Origin: Cupriavidus sp. WGlv3
GTDB lineage: Bacteria > Pseudomonadota > Gammaproteobacteria > Burkholderiales > Burkholderiaceae
Length of the DNA stretch: 64,000 nucleotides
Direction: 5' to 3'
NCBI RefSeq assembly: GCF_023952475.1
Contig: NZ_JALHRX010000017.1
Location: forward strand, 79,437 to 143,436
In this document: positions 9,421 to 18,137 of the stretch, piece by piece
Position numbering within the stretch: the stretch's first letter is position 1
Layout: every line of letters starts with the position of its first letter
The notes under the pieces: generated by a model
Told to the model about the DNA's origin: nothing
Databases searched by the model: none
What the model saw: the letters and a program-made list of their open reading frames with translations, nothing else
Program-made: the position numbers and the translations under genes

Positions 9421-11394
9421 CTACGCTGCCTGCCCATGGCGCAGTGCGCGCAGCAGCAGGCGTGCCGGATCCACCGCATCGGCCAGCTCCGACTCCAGCG
9501 GCAACGGCTCGCCTTCGATCTGGCTGGCCAGCAGTTCCGCGCCCAGCGCGGCCCAGGTGAGCCCGCGCGAGGCATAGGCCAGCGCCACATAGAGCCCGGG
9601 CAGGCGCGGCAGGTCGCGCAGGTGTGCGCCGCGCAGCGATGCCGCCTGCGCCACCGCGGCGGCCTCGTCAGGCACTTGCCCGATCAGCGGCAACCGGTTG
9701 TGCGTGACCGTGCGCACGCCGACATAGCCCGACAACGTGGCGGGATCGAGCGAGGCCACCGCGCCGGCCTGGTCCGGCAGCAGCCCGGCCAGCCTGGCCA
9801 GGTTGGCGGCGTGGATTGCCGGCTGCGCCACCAGCGGGCCGGTGTCCTCGTCATAGCTGGAGCCGACGCGGCCGCTGCCGTCGGCGGCACGCGGCAACAG
9901 ATAGCCGGCACCGGTCACCACGCAGTCGGGCCAGCCACCGAGCGCGTCGACCTGCGCGGCCGCCAGCGTGGTCAGCTGCCCGCGCACGCGGCGCAGGGTC
10001 CAGTGTTGCTGCGGCAGCAGTTGCTGCGCCTCATGTGCGTTGGCCAACACCAGCACCGGTGCCGACGCCAGCAAGGCGCCGTCCTGCGCGAGTGCCTGCC
10101 ATTGCCCGTCGACGCGCGCGATCGCGCCGACCCGGCAGCCGAAGCGCGTCGTGACAGCATCGCCGGCGCGCGCCAGCTGCGCCGCGCAGATGTCCGGCGG
10201 CGCGACCCACCCGCCCTGCGGGAACCAGAGGCCGCCGCGCGGCACGCCGGCGTGGTGCGCCGCGGCCGCCTCGGCGGCGCTCATCCAGCGCACGAAATCC
10301 TGCGGCAAGCCCATGGCGTCCAGCGCGGCGCGCTGGGCCTCGCCTTCGGCCTCGTCCGCGCCGATCTGCAGCACGCCGCAGCCGTGCCAGCCGACCGGAT
10401 GCCCGGCTTCGGCCAGCGCCGCCCAGGCGCGCAGCGCGTACTGGTTGCCGGCACGCGACAGCCGCGACAGCAGGCTGTCGTCGGCCGACACATGCGCATG
10501 CATGGCCGCGGCACGATGCGCCGAGGTCTGCCGCGCCGGTCCTCCGTGGGCGTCGAACAGGGTCACGCGCCAGCCGCGCGCGGCCAGCCGCTCGGTCACG
10601 GCGCAGCCCGCCAGCCCGGCGCCGATCACGATGGCATGGCGCTCGGCCCATTGCGCCGGCAACGGCGGCGCGTGGCGGCGCGATTTCCATTGCGGGCGAA
10701 AGCGCGCGACCGTCATGTCGCGCTTGCCGCCAAAGCCGGGCACCTTGCCGACCTCGAAGCCGACCTCCTTCAGCCCGCGCCGCACAAAGCCCGCGGCGGT
10801 ATACGTCGCCAGCGTGGCACCGGGACGCGCCAGCCGCGCCAGGCCGCGGAACACCGGCACCGACCACATCTCGGCATTGCGCGCCGGCGAGAAGCCATCA
10901 AGGTAGAAGGCGTCGGCACCGGCGGCCAGCCGCGGCAGCATCGCTTCGGCGTCGCCCAGCGCCAGCGTCAGCACCACGCGGCCCTGGTCGAATGCGAGCC
11001 GGTGCAAGCCCGGCAGCGCCAGCGGCCATTGCGCCTGCAGCGCCTGCGCCAGCGGCTGCAACTCGTCCAGGCTGGCATGCAGTTGCGCCAGCCCCTCACG
11101 GGTGAACGGATGCTTTTCGATCGAGACGAAATGCAGCGTGTCGCAGCGCTGCGGATCGTCGCGCCACGCCCGCCAGGTCGCCAGGAAATTCAGTCCCTGG
11201 CCGAAGCCGGTTTCGACGATGACGAACTGCCGCCGAGCGGCCCATGCCCCGGGCAAGCCATTGCCGCCGAGGAAGACGTGGGCGGCCTGCGCCAGGCCGC
11301 CTTCGGTGCTGTGGTAGACGTCATCGTAGCGGGGCGAATACGGAGTGCCCTCGGCCGACAGGATCGGCTCGGCGGGCTCGAGTGCGCGCGGCAT
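9421..11394 (-). CDS. mnmC: Bifunctional tRNA mnm5s2U34 biosynthesis protein MnmC
   Basis: Converts cmnm5U to mnm5U at tRNA wobble position 34. 657 residues from the chosen ATG (MPRALEPAEPIL); the frame stays open to 11487 but that extension looks unlike protein. The N-terminal SAM-dependent methyltransferase domain has VETGFGQGLNFLATW and DAFYLDGFSPARNAEMW. The C-terminal FAD oxidase domain begins with the dinucleotide-binding motif IVIGAGLAGCAVTERLAARG near residue 270. Both domains are present, as in E. coli MnmC. No strong Shine-Dalgarno sequence is visible. It is divergent from rlmJ, so the two RNA-modification genes share the region 11395-11555. Confidence 0.95.
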   Translation of the reverse strand: MPRALEPAEPILSAEGTPYSPRYDDVYHSTEGGLAQAAHVFLGGNGLPGAWAARRQFVIVETGFGQGLNFLATWRAWRDDPQRCDTLHFVSIEKHPFTREGLAQLHASLDELQPLAQALQAQWPLALPGLHRLAFDQGRVVLTLALGDAEAMLPRLAAGADAFYLDGFSPARNAEMWSVPVFRGLARLARPGATLATYTAAGFVRRGLKEVGFEVGKVPGFGGKRDMTVARFRPQWKSRRHAPPLPAQWAERHAIVIGAGLAGCAVTERLAARGWRVTLFDAHGGPARQTSAHRAAAMHAHVSADDSLLSRLSRAGNQYALRAWAALAEAGHPVGWHGCGVLQIGADEAEGEAQRAALDAMGLPQDFVRWMSAAEAAAAHHAGVPRGGLWFPQGGWVAPPDICAAQLARAGDAVTTRFGCRVGAIARVDGQWQALAQDGALLASAPVLVLANAHEAQQLLPQQHWTLRRVRGQLTTLAAAQVDALGGWPDCVVTGAGYLLPRAADGSGRVGSSYDEDTGPLVAQPAIHAANLARLAGLLPDQAGAVASLDPATLSGYVGVRTVTHNRLPLIGQVPDEAAAVAQAASLRGAHLRDLPRLPGLYVALAYASRGLTWAALGAELLASQIEGEPLPLESELADAVDPARLLLRALRHGQAA

Positions 11395-11555
11395 GGATGG
11401 AAAACTCTGTGGAAGCGAATTGCCCCGGCCAGAGCACCACGGGCGTGGGAGAGGCCAGGAAGAGCAACTGGCGGCGGATGGTAGCATAGCGGCCTTGCCG
11501 CGGACCGCCTCGCCGTCCGCCTCCCATCTTGCGCCGCCACGGCGCCCTGCTCCAC

Positions 11556-12413
11556 ATGCTCAGCTATCGTCACGCCTTCCATGCCGGCAATCACGCCGAT
11601 GTCCTCAAGCACGCCGTCGTGGTGCAACTGCTCGAGCACCTGGCGCAGAAGGACAAGGCGTTCTGGTACATCGACACCCATGCCGGCGCCGGCCTCTATG
11701 CGCTGGACCACGCCTACGCGCAGAAGAAAGCCGAATTCGAGACCGGCATCGCGCCGCTGTGGCGCGCCGCCGCAAGCGGCACCGAACTGCCGCCGATGCT
11801 GGACGAATACCTGGACCAGGTGCGCGCGCTCAACCCGGACGGCAACCTGCGCCACTACCCGGGCTCGCCCTGGCTGGCCTGGCAGATGCTGCGCGAGCAC
11901 GACCGCTTGCGGCTGTTCGAATTGCACAGCACCGAGATCCAGGTCCTGCGCGACAACTTCCGCGGCGCCGGGCGCCGCGTGATGCTGTACGACGGCGACG
12001 GCTTCGGCGGTATCAAGGCCATCCTGCCGCCGCCGCCGCGGCGCGCGCTGGTGCTGGTCGATCCGTCGTACGAAGACAAGCAGGACTACGCACGCACCGT
12101 GCAGACCGTGCGCGACGGGCTGGAGCGTTTTGCCACCGGCGTCTACGCGGTCTGGTACCCGCAGGTGCAGCGGCGCGAAGCGCTGCAGCTGCCGGTGCAG
12201 CTGAAGGGCCTGCCGCTCAAGAGCTGGCTGCATGTGACCCTGACGGTCAAGCGCCCGGTCGAGGGCGGGCTGGGCCTGCACGGCAGCGGCATGTTCATCG
12301 TCAATCCGCCGTGGCGGCTGCAGGAGTCGCTGCGGCAAGCCATGCCGGTGCTGGCCGACCTGCTCGGCCAGGACGACGGCGCCGGCTTCACGCTCGAAGC
12401 CGAGGAGCGCTGA
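11556..12413 (+). CDS. rlmJ: 23S rRNA (adenine(2030)-N6)-methyltransferase RlmJ
   Basis: Methylates A2030 of 23S rRNA using SAM. 285 residues from the ATG of MLSYRHAFHAGNHADVLKH, the typical N-terminus of the YhiR/RlmJ family; the frame is open a few codons further upstream. Other landmarks are the SAM-site segment YIDTHAGAGLY near 40 and the catalytic-motif region LVLVDPSYEDKQDY (DPSY type, for N6-adenine). Its last 26 bp overlap the 3' end of the convergent VanZ-like gene. Confidence 0.95.
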   Translation: MLSYRHAFHAGNHADVLKHAVVVQLLEHLAQKDKAFWYIDTHAGAGLYALDHAYAQKKAEFETGIAPLWRAAASGTELPPMLDEYLDQVRALNPDGNLRHYPGSPWLAWQMLREHDRLRLFELHSTEIQVLRDNFRGAGRRVMLYDGDGFGGIKAILPPPPRRALVLVDPSYEDKQDYARTVQTVRDGLERFATGVYAVWYPQVQRREALQLPVQLKGLPLKSWLHVTLTVKRPVEGGLGLHGSGMFIVNPPWRLQESLRQAMPVLADLLGQDDGAGFTLEAEER

Positions 12414-12756
12414 GCCGGCGCACCAGCCAGTCCAGCGCCAGGGCCGCGGCTACGCCGACCGTGTCGGCGAGCAGGTCGAGCCAGTCGGCCTCGCGGTAGC
12501 CGGTCTGCCCCTGCAACAGCTCGATCACGCCGCCATACGCGACCAGACCCAGCCAAAGCGGCCAGCCACGTGCGGCGTAGGCGCGTGCGCCCAGCAGGCC
12601 AAGCAGCGCAAACCCGAGCGCGTGATTGGCCTTGTCCCAGCCGGTGGTCGGCAGCGGCTGCGTCGGCGGCATCAGCGACAGCGCCAGCATGGCGGCGGCG
12701 CAGGCCCAGAACAGCAGGCGCCAGCGCAGCGGGGTCAGGGTCGGAACGGCAATCAT
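12388..12756 (-). CDS. VanZ-like family membrane protein
   Basis: A 122-residue integral membrane protein from the ATG of MIAVPTLTPLRW. It has four hydrophobic segments and the family motif DKANHALGFALLG followed by a conserved acidic-polar stretch (EADWLDLLADTVGVAAA). The VanZ superfamily is named after a teicoplanin-resistance factor; in most bacteria the role is unknown. The 3' end overlaps convergent rlmJ by 26 bp. Confidence 0.8.
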   Translation of the reverse strand: MIAVPTLTPLRWRLLFWACAAAMLALSLMPPTQPLPTTGWDKANHALGFALLGLLGARAYAARGWPLWLGLVAYGGVIELLQGQTGYREADWLDLLADTVGVAAALALDWLVRRLSAPRLRA

Positions 12757-12853
12757 GGGCGGGGACGAAGGTCTGGACAGCCGACAATATAGCCGCACGG
12801 GCCCGCCAGGGCGGGCAGTCGCCACGGGGCTGGATTCCCCCCGCGCCTTGCGC

Positions 12854-12942
12854 TACAATCCGCAACCTCGTTGCACTGCGGGCTGCCGGCGGCAGATCCG
12901 GCAAGAAGACGGCAAAGGCGGGCACTTCCAGCCGCCTTTTTT
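12854..12942 (+). ncRNA. Candidate small RNA or leader upstream of tRNA-Leu
   Basis: A -10-like TACAAT lies at 12854-12859, with a weak TGGATT 17 nt upstream. This would start a transcript near 12866. It would contain a short hairpin (CTGCC-GGC-GGCAG) and end at a strong intrinsic terminator (12914-12942). No ORF fits in the roughly 75-nt unit. It could be a free small RNA or an attenuated leader of tRNA-Leu, which starts 58 nt after the terminator. Sequence inspection only. Confidence 0.4.
12914..12942 (+). terminator. Intrinsic terminator before tRNA-Leu
   Basis: Plus strand: perfect 8-bp stem AAAGGCGG / CCGCCTTT with a 10-nt loop and a run of six T. No plus-strand protein gene ends nearby; rlmJ ended about 500 bp upstream. 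Confidence 0.8.
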
Positions 12943-13000
12943 GCTTTCGTCTCCGGCAACGAGCATCGCGGCCGCCCGCCCGGGCAGCGCCGCAAGGACC

Positions 13001-13087
13001 GCGAGGGTGGCGAAATTGGTAGACGCACCAGGTTTAGGTCCTGACGCCAGCAATGGTGTAGGGGTTCGAGTCCCCTCCCTCGCACCA
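13001..13087 (+). tRNA. tRNA-Leu (anticodon TAG)
   Basis: An 87-nt class II tRNA with encoded CCA. The acceptor stem is GCGAGGG/CCCTCGC, the anticodon loop TTTAGGT sits between CAGG and CCTG (anticodon TAG, reads CTA), there is a long variable arm, and the T arm is GGGGTTCGAGTCCCC. Confidence 0.95.
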
Positions 13088-13333
13088 CCCGCCTGCCAAG
13101 TGGCGGGCTGACAACCTTCCCCATTTCAGGCTTCGATTGGCCACGCGACTTTCGTCTGCGTGTCGAAACGATGACGCGCGCGTTCCGCGGCGCTTGGCGC
13201 AGGTGGTAGAACACCTGAGTGGCACCGCCTTTCGCGGACCCGTGCGGCGATCTATGCTGAAGATGTCGGAGCCGCCGTGCGCACTACGCAGGTGGTGCCC
13301 GGCATGATCACCTCAGCCCTGATTGGAGGGCAT

Positions 13334-13774
13334 ATGAAATTCCCTGCCTTGCTGTTGGCAGCGTCGATGGCCGCTGGCTGGACATCGTTCGCACAGGCCG
13401 CCGGATGCCAGTACGACATGCAGTGCAAAGGTGAGCGGATCTGCCACCACGGGCAATGCGTCTATCCCGAAGTGGAAGAGTCGGCTGAAGCGGGCGGTCC
13501 ACCAAAGGCCGGTACTGCCGCAGCGGCTGCCGCGCCGGCGGCGGAGGTGACTCCGGTACCGACCACTTCGGTAACCCCGAGCGCCCCAGCCACGATAACC
13601 GGCACCACGATCAAACGCAGCCCCAACCCGCCACCGCCGCGCGGCTGCTGCACCGTGGCCGGCAAGCTGAAGCTGTCGCCGGCCTCGGCGTCGGATACCA
13701 GCCTGGCCAGCGGCGACGCATGCCAGGGGCTGACCGCCTCCGGCAAGCCGGTTCCCGGCACGATCTGCAACTAG
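13334..13774 (+). CDS. Small secreted cysteine-rich protein, function unknown
   Basis: 146 residues from the ATG preceded by TTGGAGGG. Residues 1-22 form a signal peptide ending AQA. Directly after cleavage comes a four-cysteine motif, C-x5-C-x5-C-x4-C (GCQYDMQCKGERICHHGQC), resembling the small disulfide knots called Dickkopf-N-like in bacterial secreted proteins. A low-complexity Ala/Pro/Thr linker follows. The C-terminal segment has four more cysteines (GCC, DAC, and the penultimate C of TICN). It is probably periplasmic or extracellular and disulfide-bonded. It stands alone between tRNA-Leu and the convergent RND operon. No function can be assigned. Confidence 0.7.
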   Translation: MKFPALLLAASMAAGWTSFAQAAGCQYDMQCKGERICHHGQCVYPEVEESAEAGGPPKAGTAAAAAAPAAEVTPVPTTSVTPSAPATITGTTIKRSPNPPPPRGCCTVAGKLKLSPASASDTSLASGDACQGLTASGKPVPGTICN

Positions 13775-13816
13775 GCGCAGGCCTGGTGCAGTAGCGCAGG
13801 ACCCTGGCGCCGGCCG

Positions 13817-16800
13817 TCACGCGGCCACGGCGCCCGGTCCGTCTTGGGGCCGCCGCACGCGGAACCATGCCGCGTACAGCGCCGGCAGGAACAGCAGCGT
13901 CAGCACCGTGGCGATGATCAGCCCGCCCATGATGGCCACCGCCATCGGCCCCCAGAACATCGAGCGCGACAGCGGGATCATCGCCAGCACGGCCGCGGCG
14001 GCCGTCAGGATGATCGGGCGGAAGCGGCGCACCGCGGCTTCGACGATGGCGGTCCATTGCGGCACGCCGGCGCGGATGTCCTGCTCGATCTGGTCGACCA
14101 GGATCACCGAGTTGCGGATGATCATGCCCAGCAGCGCGGTGATGCCCAGCTGCGCCACGAAGCCCATCGGCGCACGCAGCAGCAACAGCGTGGCGGCGGC
14201 GCCGATCAGCCCGAGCGGGCCGGTCAGGAACACCATGGCCGCGCGCGAGAAGCTGTGGAGCTGCAGCATCAGCAGCGTGAAGATGATGAAGATGCACAGC
14301 GGCAGCTGCGCCGCGATCGAGGCCCCGGCCTTGCCGCTCTCCTCTTCCGCGCCGGCCACGGTGATGCGGTAGCCTGGGGGCAATTGCGCGCGCAGCGCGT
14401 CCAGCTTCGGGTTGATCTGCGCGGTGACGGTCGGGCCCTGGATGCCGTCGACCACGTCGGCCTGCACGGTCACGCCGAAGTCGCGGTTCTCACGCCAGAC
14501 CACGCCGGGCTCGGAGCGCAGCGTCACGCGCGCCACCTGCGTCAGCGGCACCACGCGCCCGCTGCTGGCCGGCACCAGCATGTTATTCAGGTCCGAGATC
14601 GCGTCGCGCTCATTGCGCGGCGTGCGCATCAGGATGTCGATCAGCTTGTCGCCGTCGCGGTATTGCCCCACCGGCACGCCGCTCAGCACCGTCTGCGTGA
14701 CGCGGGCGATGGCCTGGGTGGTCACGCCCAGCGCGCGCGCCTTGTCCTGGTCGATCTCCAGGCGCAGCATCTTGACGTTCTCGTTCCAGTTGTCGTTGAC
14801 GCCGATGGTGTTGGGGTTGGCGCGCATCTCGGCCTTGACCTGGTCGGCCAGCCGGCGCACCGCGGCGGCGTCCGGGCCGATCACGCGGAACTGCACCGGA
14901 TAGGCCACCGGCGGCCCGTTTGGCAGCAGCTTGACGCGCCCGCGCAGGTACGGGAACTCGGCATCGAGCAGCTGGATGACGCGGCGGCGCAGCGCGTCGC
15001 GCACTTCGGTGCTGGCCGGCATCACGATCACCTGCGCCACGTTGGTCTGCGGGAAGATCTGGTCCAGCGGCAGGTAGAAGCGCGGCGCGCCGGTGCCGAC
15101 GAAGGTGGTCAGGCTGGCGACGTCGCGGTCCTTGCCGATCCGTTGCTCGAAGCGTTTGGCTTCGGTCTCCATCTGCGCGAAGCTGGTACCCTCCGGCATC
15201 CACAGCTCCACCATCAGCTCCGGGCGGCTGGAATCCGGGAAGAACTGCTTTTCGACGAACTTGAAGGCGTAGATGCCCAGCGCGAACGCCACCAGCGTGA
15301 TCGCAATCACCAGCTTGCGCCAGGTAACGCACCAGTCCACCAGCCGGCGGAAGCGCGCGTAGAACGGCGTGTCGAAGACCTCGTGGGCCGCGCCCGCGCC
15401 CGGGGCGCGGGTCTTGAGCAGCAGGTAGCCCAGGTAGGGCGTGAAGTAGACCGCGGCCAGCCACGACAGCACCAGCGCCAGCGCCGTCACCGCGAAGATG
15501 GCGAAGGTATACTCGCCCACCGTCGAACGTGCCAGCCCTACCGGCAGGAACCCGGCCGCGGTGATCAGCGTGCCGGTCAGCATCGGCATCGCGGTCGAGG
15601 TATAGGCAAAGGTGGCGGCCTCCATCTTGGAGAAGCCCTCTTCCAGCTTGCGCACCATCATCTCGACCGCGATGATGGCGTCGTCGACCAGCAGCCCCAG
15701 CGCCACGATCAGCGCGCCCAGCGAGATCTTGTGCAGGCCGATGCCGAAGATGTTCATGAACAGGAACGTCACCGCCAGCACCAGCGGGATGGTCAGCGCC
15801 ACCACCAGGCCCGGGCGCACGTCGAGCCGCAGCGGCCGCGTGTGCAGGCCGAGCGAGACAAAGCTCACCGCCAGCACGATCACCACCGCCTCGATCAGCA
15901 CCCGCACGAACTCGCCGACCGAGCGCTGCACCGCCTCGGGCTGGTCCTGCACCTGGTCCATCTCGATGCCAACCGGCAGCTGGCCGCGCAGCCGCTCGAA
16001 GGCGCTGCGCAGGTTCTTGCCCAGCTCGATGATGTCGCCGCCCTTCTGCATCGAGATGCCCAGCCCGATCACGTCCTTGCCGTTGAAGCGCATGCGCTGC
16101 TGGGTAGGGTCGACATAGCCGCGGTAGACGTCGGCGATGTCGCCCAGACGGATATTGGCGATGCCGTTGGGTCCGCGCAGCACCAGGTTCTCCAGGTCTG
16201 CCACGCTGGCGAACTGGCCCGACAGGCGCACCTGCAGGTTATCGCTCGGGGTCACCAGCACGCCGCTGCCGGTCAGATTGTTCTGCTGCGAGATCTGATC
16301 GGCGATGGCGTTGATGTCCAGGCCCAGCTGGGCAAAGCGCGCCTGGTTGAACTCGATGTAGACCTTCTCGTCCTGCAGCCCGATCAGCGACACCTTGGCC
16401 ACCGACGGCACGCGCAGCAGTTCCTGGCGCACCAGGTCGGCGTATTCGCGCAGCTCCTTGTAATTGAAGCCATCGGCCGAGAGCGCGTAGATGGTGCCGT
16501 AGACGTCGCCGAACTCGTCGTTGAAGAACGGCCCGCGCACGCCGGCCGGCAGGGTCTGCTGGATGTCACCGATCTTCTTGCGCACGGTGTACCAGACCTG
16601 CGCAGTCTCTTTCGCGGGCGAGGTGTCCTTGAGCTGGAAGATCACCGTGGTCTCGCCGGGCTTGGAGAAGCTGCGGATCTTGTCCGCATAGGGCACTTCC
16701 TGCAGCTGGCGCTCGATCTTGTCGGTGACCTGGACCGCGATCTGCTCGGCGGTGGCGCCGGGCCAGAACGCCTGCACCACCATCACGCGGAAGGTAAACG

Positions 16801-16930
16801 GCGGGTCCTCGTCCTGACCGAGCTGGAAGAATGCCAGCAGGCCGCCGAGCAGCAGCACTACCAGCAGGTAGCGGGTCAGCGGCTGGTGTTCGAGCGCCCA
16901 GCGCGACAGGTTGAAGCGGGAATGGTCCAT
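13817..16930 (-). CDS. RND multidrug efflux pump, inner-membrane permease (HAE1 type)
   Basis: Proton-driven export of hydrophobic compounds. 1037 residues, full length for the AcrB-like family. It has an N-terminal TM1 (YLLVVLLLGGLLAFFQL), a large periplasmic porter domain, TM4 with the proton-relay pair DD in ALGLLVDDAIIAVEMM, a second periplasmic loop, and the C-terminal TM bundle. The N-terminus MDHSRFNLSRWALEHQ is typical of the subgroup paired with short lipoprotein adaptors. The adaptor gene ends 4 bp upstream, so the two form an operon. No outer-membrane channel gene is adjacent; a TolC-like protein encoded elsewhere must complete the pump. The substrate cannot be told from sequence. 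Confidence 0.93.
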   Translation of the reverse strand: MDHSRFNLSRWALEHQPLTRYLLVVLLLGGLLAFFQLGQDEDPPFTFRVMVVQAFWPGATAEQIAVQVTDKIERQLQEVPYADKIRSFSKPGETTVIFQLKDTSPAKETAQVWYTVRKKIGDIQQTLPAGVRGPFFNDEFGDVYGTIYALSADGFNYKELREYADLVRQELLRVPSVAKVSLIGLQDEKVYIEFNQARFAQLGLDINAIADQISQQNNLTGSGVLVTPSDNLQVRLSGQFASVADLENLVLRGPNGIANIRLGDIADVYRGYVDPTQQRMRFNGKDVIGLGISMQKGGDIIELGKNLRSAFERLRGQLPVGIEMDQVQDQPEAVQRSVGEFVRVLIEAVVIVLAVSFVSLGLHTRPLRLDVRPGLVVALTIPLVLAVTFLFMNIFGIGLHKISLGALIVALGLLVDDAIIAVEMMVRKLEEGFSKMEAATFAYTSTAMPMLTGTLITAAGFLPVGLARSTVGEYTFAIFAVTALALVLSWLAAVYFTPYLGYLLLKTRAPGAGAAHEVFDTPFYARFRRLVDWCVTWRKLVIAITLVAFALGIYAFKFVEKQFFPDSSRPELMVELWMPEGTSFAQMETEAKRFEQRIGKDRDVASLTTFVGTGAPRFYLPLDQIFPQTNVAQVIVMPASTEVRDALRRRVIQLLDAEFPYLRGRVKLLPNGPPVAYPVQFRVIGPDAAAVRRLADQVKAEMRANPNTIGVNDNWNENVKMLRLEIDQDKARALGVTTQAIARVTQTVLSGVPVGQYRDGDKLIDILMRTPRNERDAISDLNNMLVPASSGRVVPLTQVARVTLRSEPGVVWRENRDFGVTVQADVVDGIQGPTVTAQINPKLDALRAQLPPGYRITVAGAEEESGKAGASIAAQLPLCIFIIFTLLMLQLHSFSRAAMVFLTGPLGLIGAAATLLLLRAPMGFVAQLGITALLGMIIRNSVILVDQIEQDIRAGVPQWTAIVEAAVRRFRPIILTAAAAVLAMIPLSRSMFWGPMAVAIMGGLIIATVLTLLFLPALYAAWFRVRRPQDGPGAVAA

Positions 16931-16934
16931 CCGC

Positions 16935-18137
16935 TTACCCCTGCTTCGGGGTGGCGGCCGATGCCGGCGCGACCATCTGCAGCGGTCGCACCTTCTGTCC
17001 CGGGCGCAGCAGGTGCACGCCCGCGGTGACGATGGTCTGGCCCGGCGCCAGGCCCTGGCGCACCTCGATCTCGTTGCCGAAGGCCTCGCCCAGCGTCACC
17101 GCCACCGGCTTGACCGTGCCGGAGGGGGCATCGTAGACCCAGACCATGTCGCGGCCCTGCTCCTGCAGCAGCGCGGTCAGCGGCACGCGCAGCGCCGGCG
17201 CGGCGCCGTTGCGCACGAAGGTCACCACCGCGGTCATGCCCAGCTTGAGGTCGGCGGGCGGATTGGGCACGCTCACGCGGGTGGCATAGGTACGCGTGAC
17301 CGGGTCGGCCGCGGCGGCGATCTCGCGCACGCGGCCGGGCAGCGCGCGCTGCGGCTCGGCCCAGGTATGGACGGTGACGTCGGTCAGGCCGCGCAGCAGG
17401 CCGACCTGGTCCTCGGGCAGGCCGATCGCCACTTCCTTCTCGGCCGTCTGCGCGACCCGCACCACCGGCTGGCCGGGGGTGACCACCTGGCCCACCTCGG
17501 CGTCGATGGCGGTGACCACGCCGTCGGCGTCGGCATGCAGCACGGCATAGGCGGTCTGGTTGGACTGGCTGCGCAGCCCGGCCTGCGCCTGGCGCAACCG
17601 CGCTTCGGCGGCATCGAAACTGGCCTGGCGCCGGTGCTGCTCGGCGGCGCTGATAAAGCCCTTGGCGAACAGGTCGTTGTAGCGCTTCAGGTCCGCCGCG
17701 GCGAGGTCGCGGTCGGTGCGGGCGGCCTCGAACTGCGCGCGCGAGCCGGCTTCGGCCAGCGACAGGTCGGCCGGGTCCAGCCGTGCCAGCGGCTGGCCCT
17801 TGCTGACCACGGCGCCAACATCCACCAGCCGCGCGGCGATCTTGCCGCCGACGCGGAAGCCGAGCCGCGACTCCACGCGCGGGCGCACGTCGCCGGAAAA
17901 CTCGAAGATGGTCTTGCCGCTGTGCGGGCTGAGCTGCATCATGCGCACCGGGCGGATCTCCGGCGCGGGCTCGGGCGCCTTGCCGCAGCCCACCAGGACC
18001 AGCGCTCCGGCCAGCGACAGCGCCGCCACGGCCGTGCCGCGGCCGGGACGCCTGGCCTGCCGGCGCGGCGCGGTGACGGCGGGGGTGACTGGGGTATCTG
18101 CAGCCGCAACTTCCGGCACTTGGCAAAGCACTGGCAT
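16935..18137 (-). CDS. RND efflux periplasmic adaptor (membrane fusion) lipoprotein
   Basis: Links the RND permease to an outer-membrane channel. 400 residues. Residues about 34-51 form a lipoprotein signal with lipobox LVGC, so the mature protein is anchored by an acylated Cys near 51. The lipoyl/hairpin region starts at the barrel motif SRLGFRVGGKI, followed by a coiled-coil hairpin rich in Ala, Arg and Gln, and a beta-barrel with QLGMTAVV-like sequence. The start is uncertain because there is no clear Shine-Dalgarno sequence; the 30 residues before the hydrophobic core may be partly untranslated. It is the first gene of the pump operon. A TetR-type palindrome lies about 150 bp upstream. 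Confidence 0.92.
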   Translation of the reverse strand: MPVLCQVPEVAAADTPVTPAVTAPRRQARRPGRGTAVAALSLAGALVLVGCGKAPEPAPEIRPVRMMQLSPHSGKTIFEFSGDVRPRVESRLGFRVGGKIAARLVDVGAVVSKGQPLARLDPADLSLAEAGSRAQFEAARTDRDLAAADLKRYNDLFAKGFISAAEQHRRQASFDAAEARLRQAQAGLRSQSNQTAYAVLHADADGVVTAIDAEVGQVVTPGQPVVRVAQTAEKEVAIGLPEDQVGLLRGLTDVTVHTWAEPQRALPGRVREIAAAADPVTRTYATRVSVPNPPADLKLGMTAVVTFVRNGAAPALRVPLTALLQEQGRDMVWVYDAPSGTVKPVAVTLGEAFGNEIEVRQGLAPGQTIVTAGVHLLRPGQKVRPLQMVAPASAATPKQG

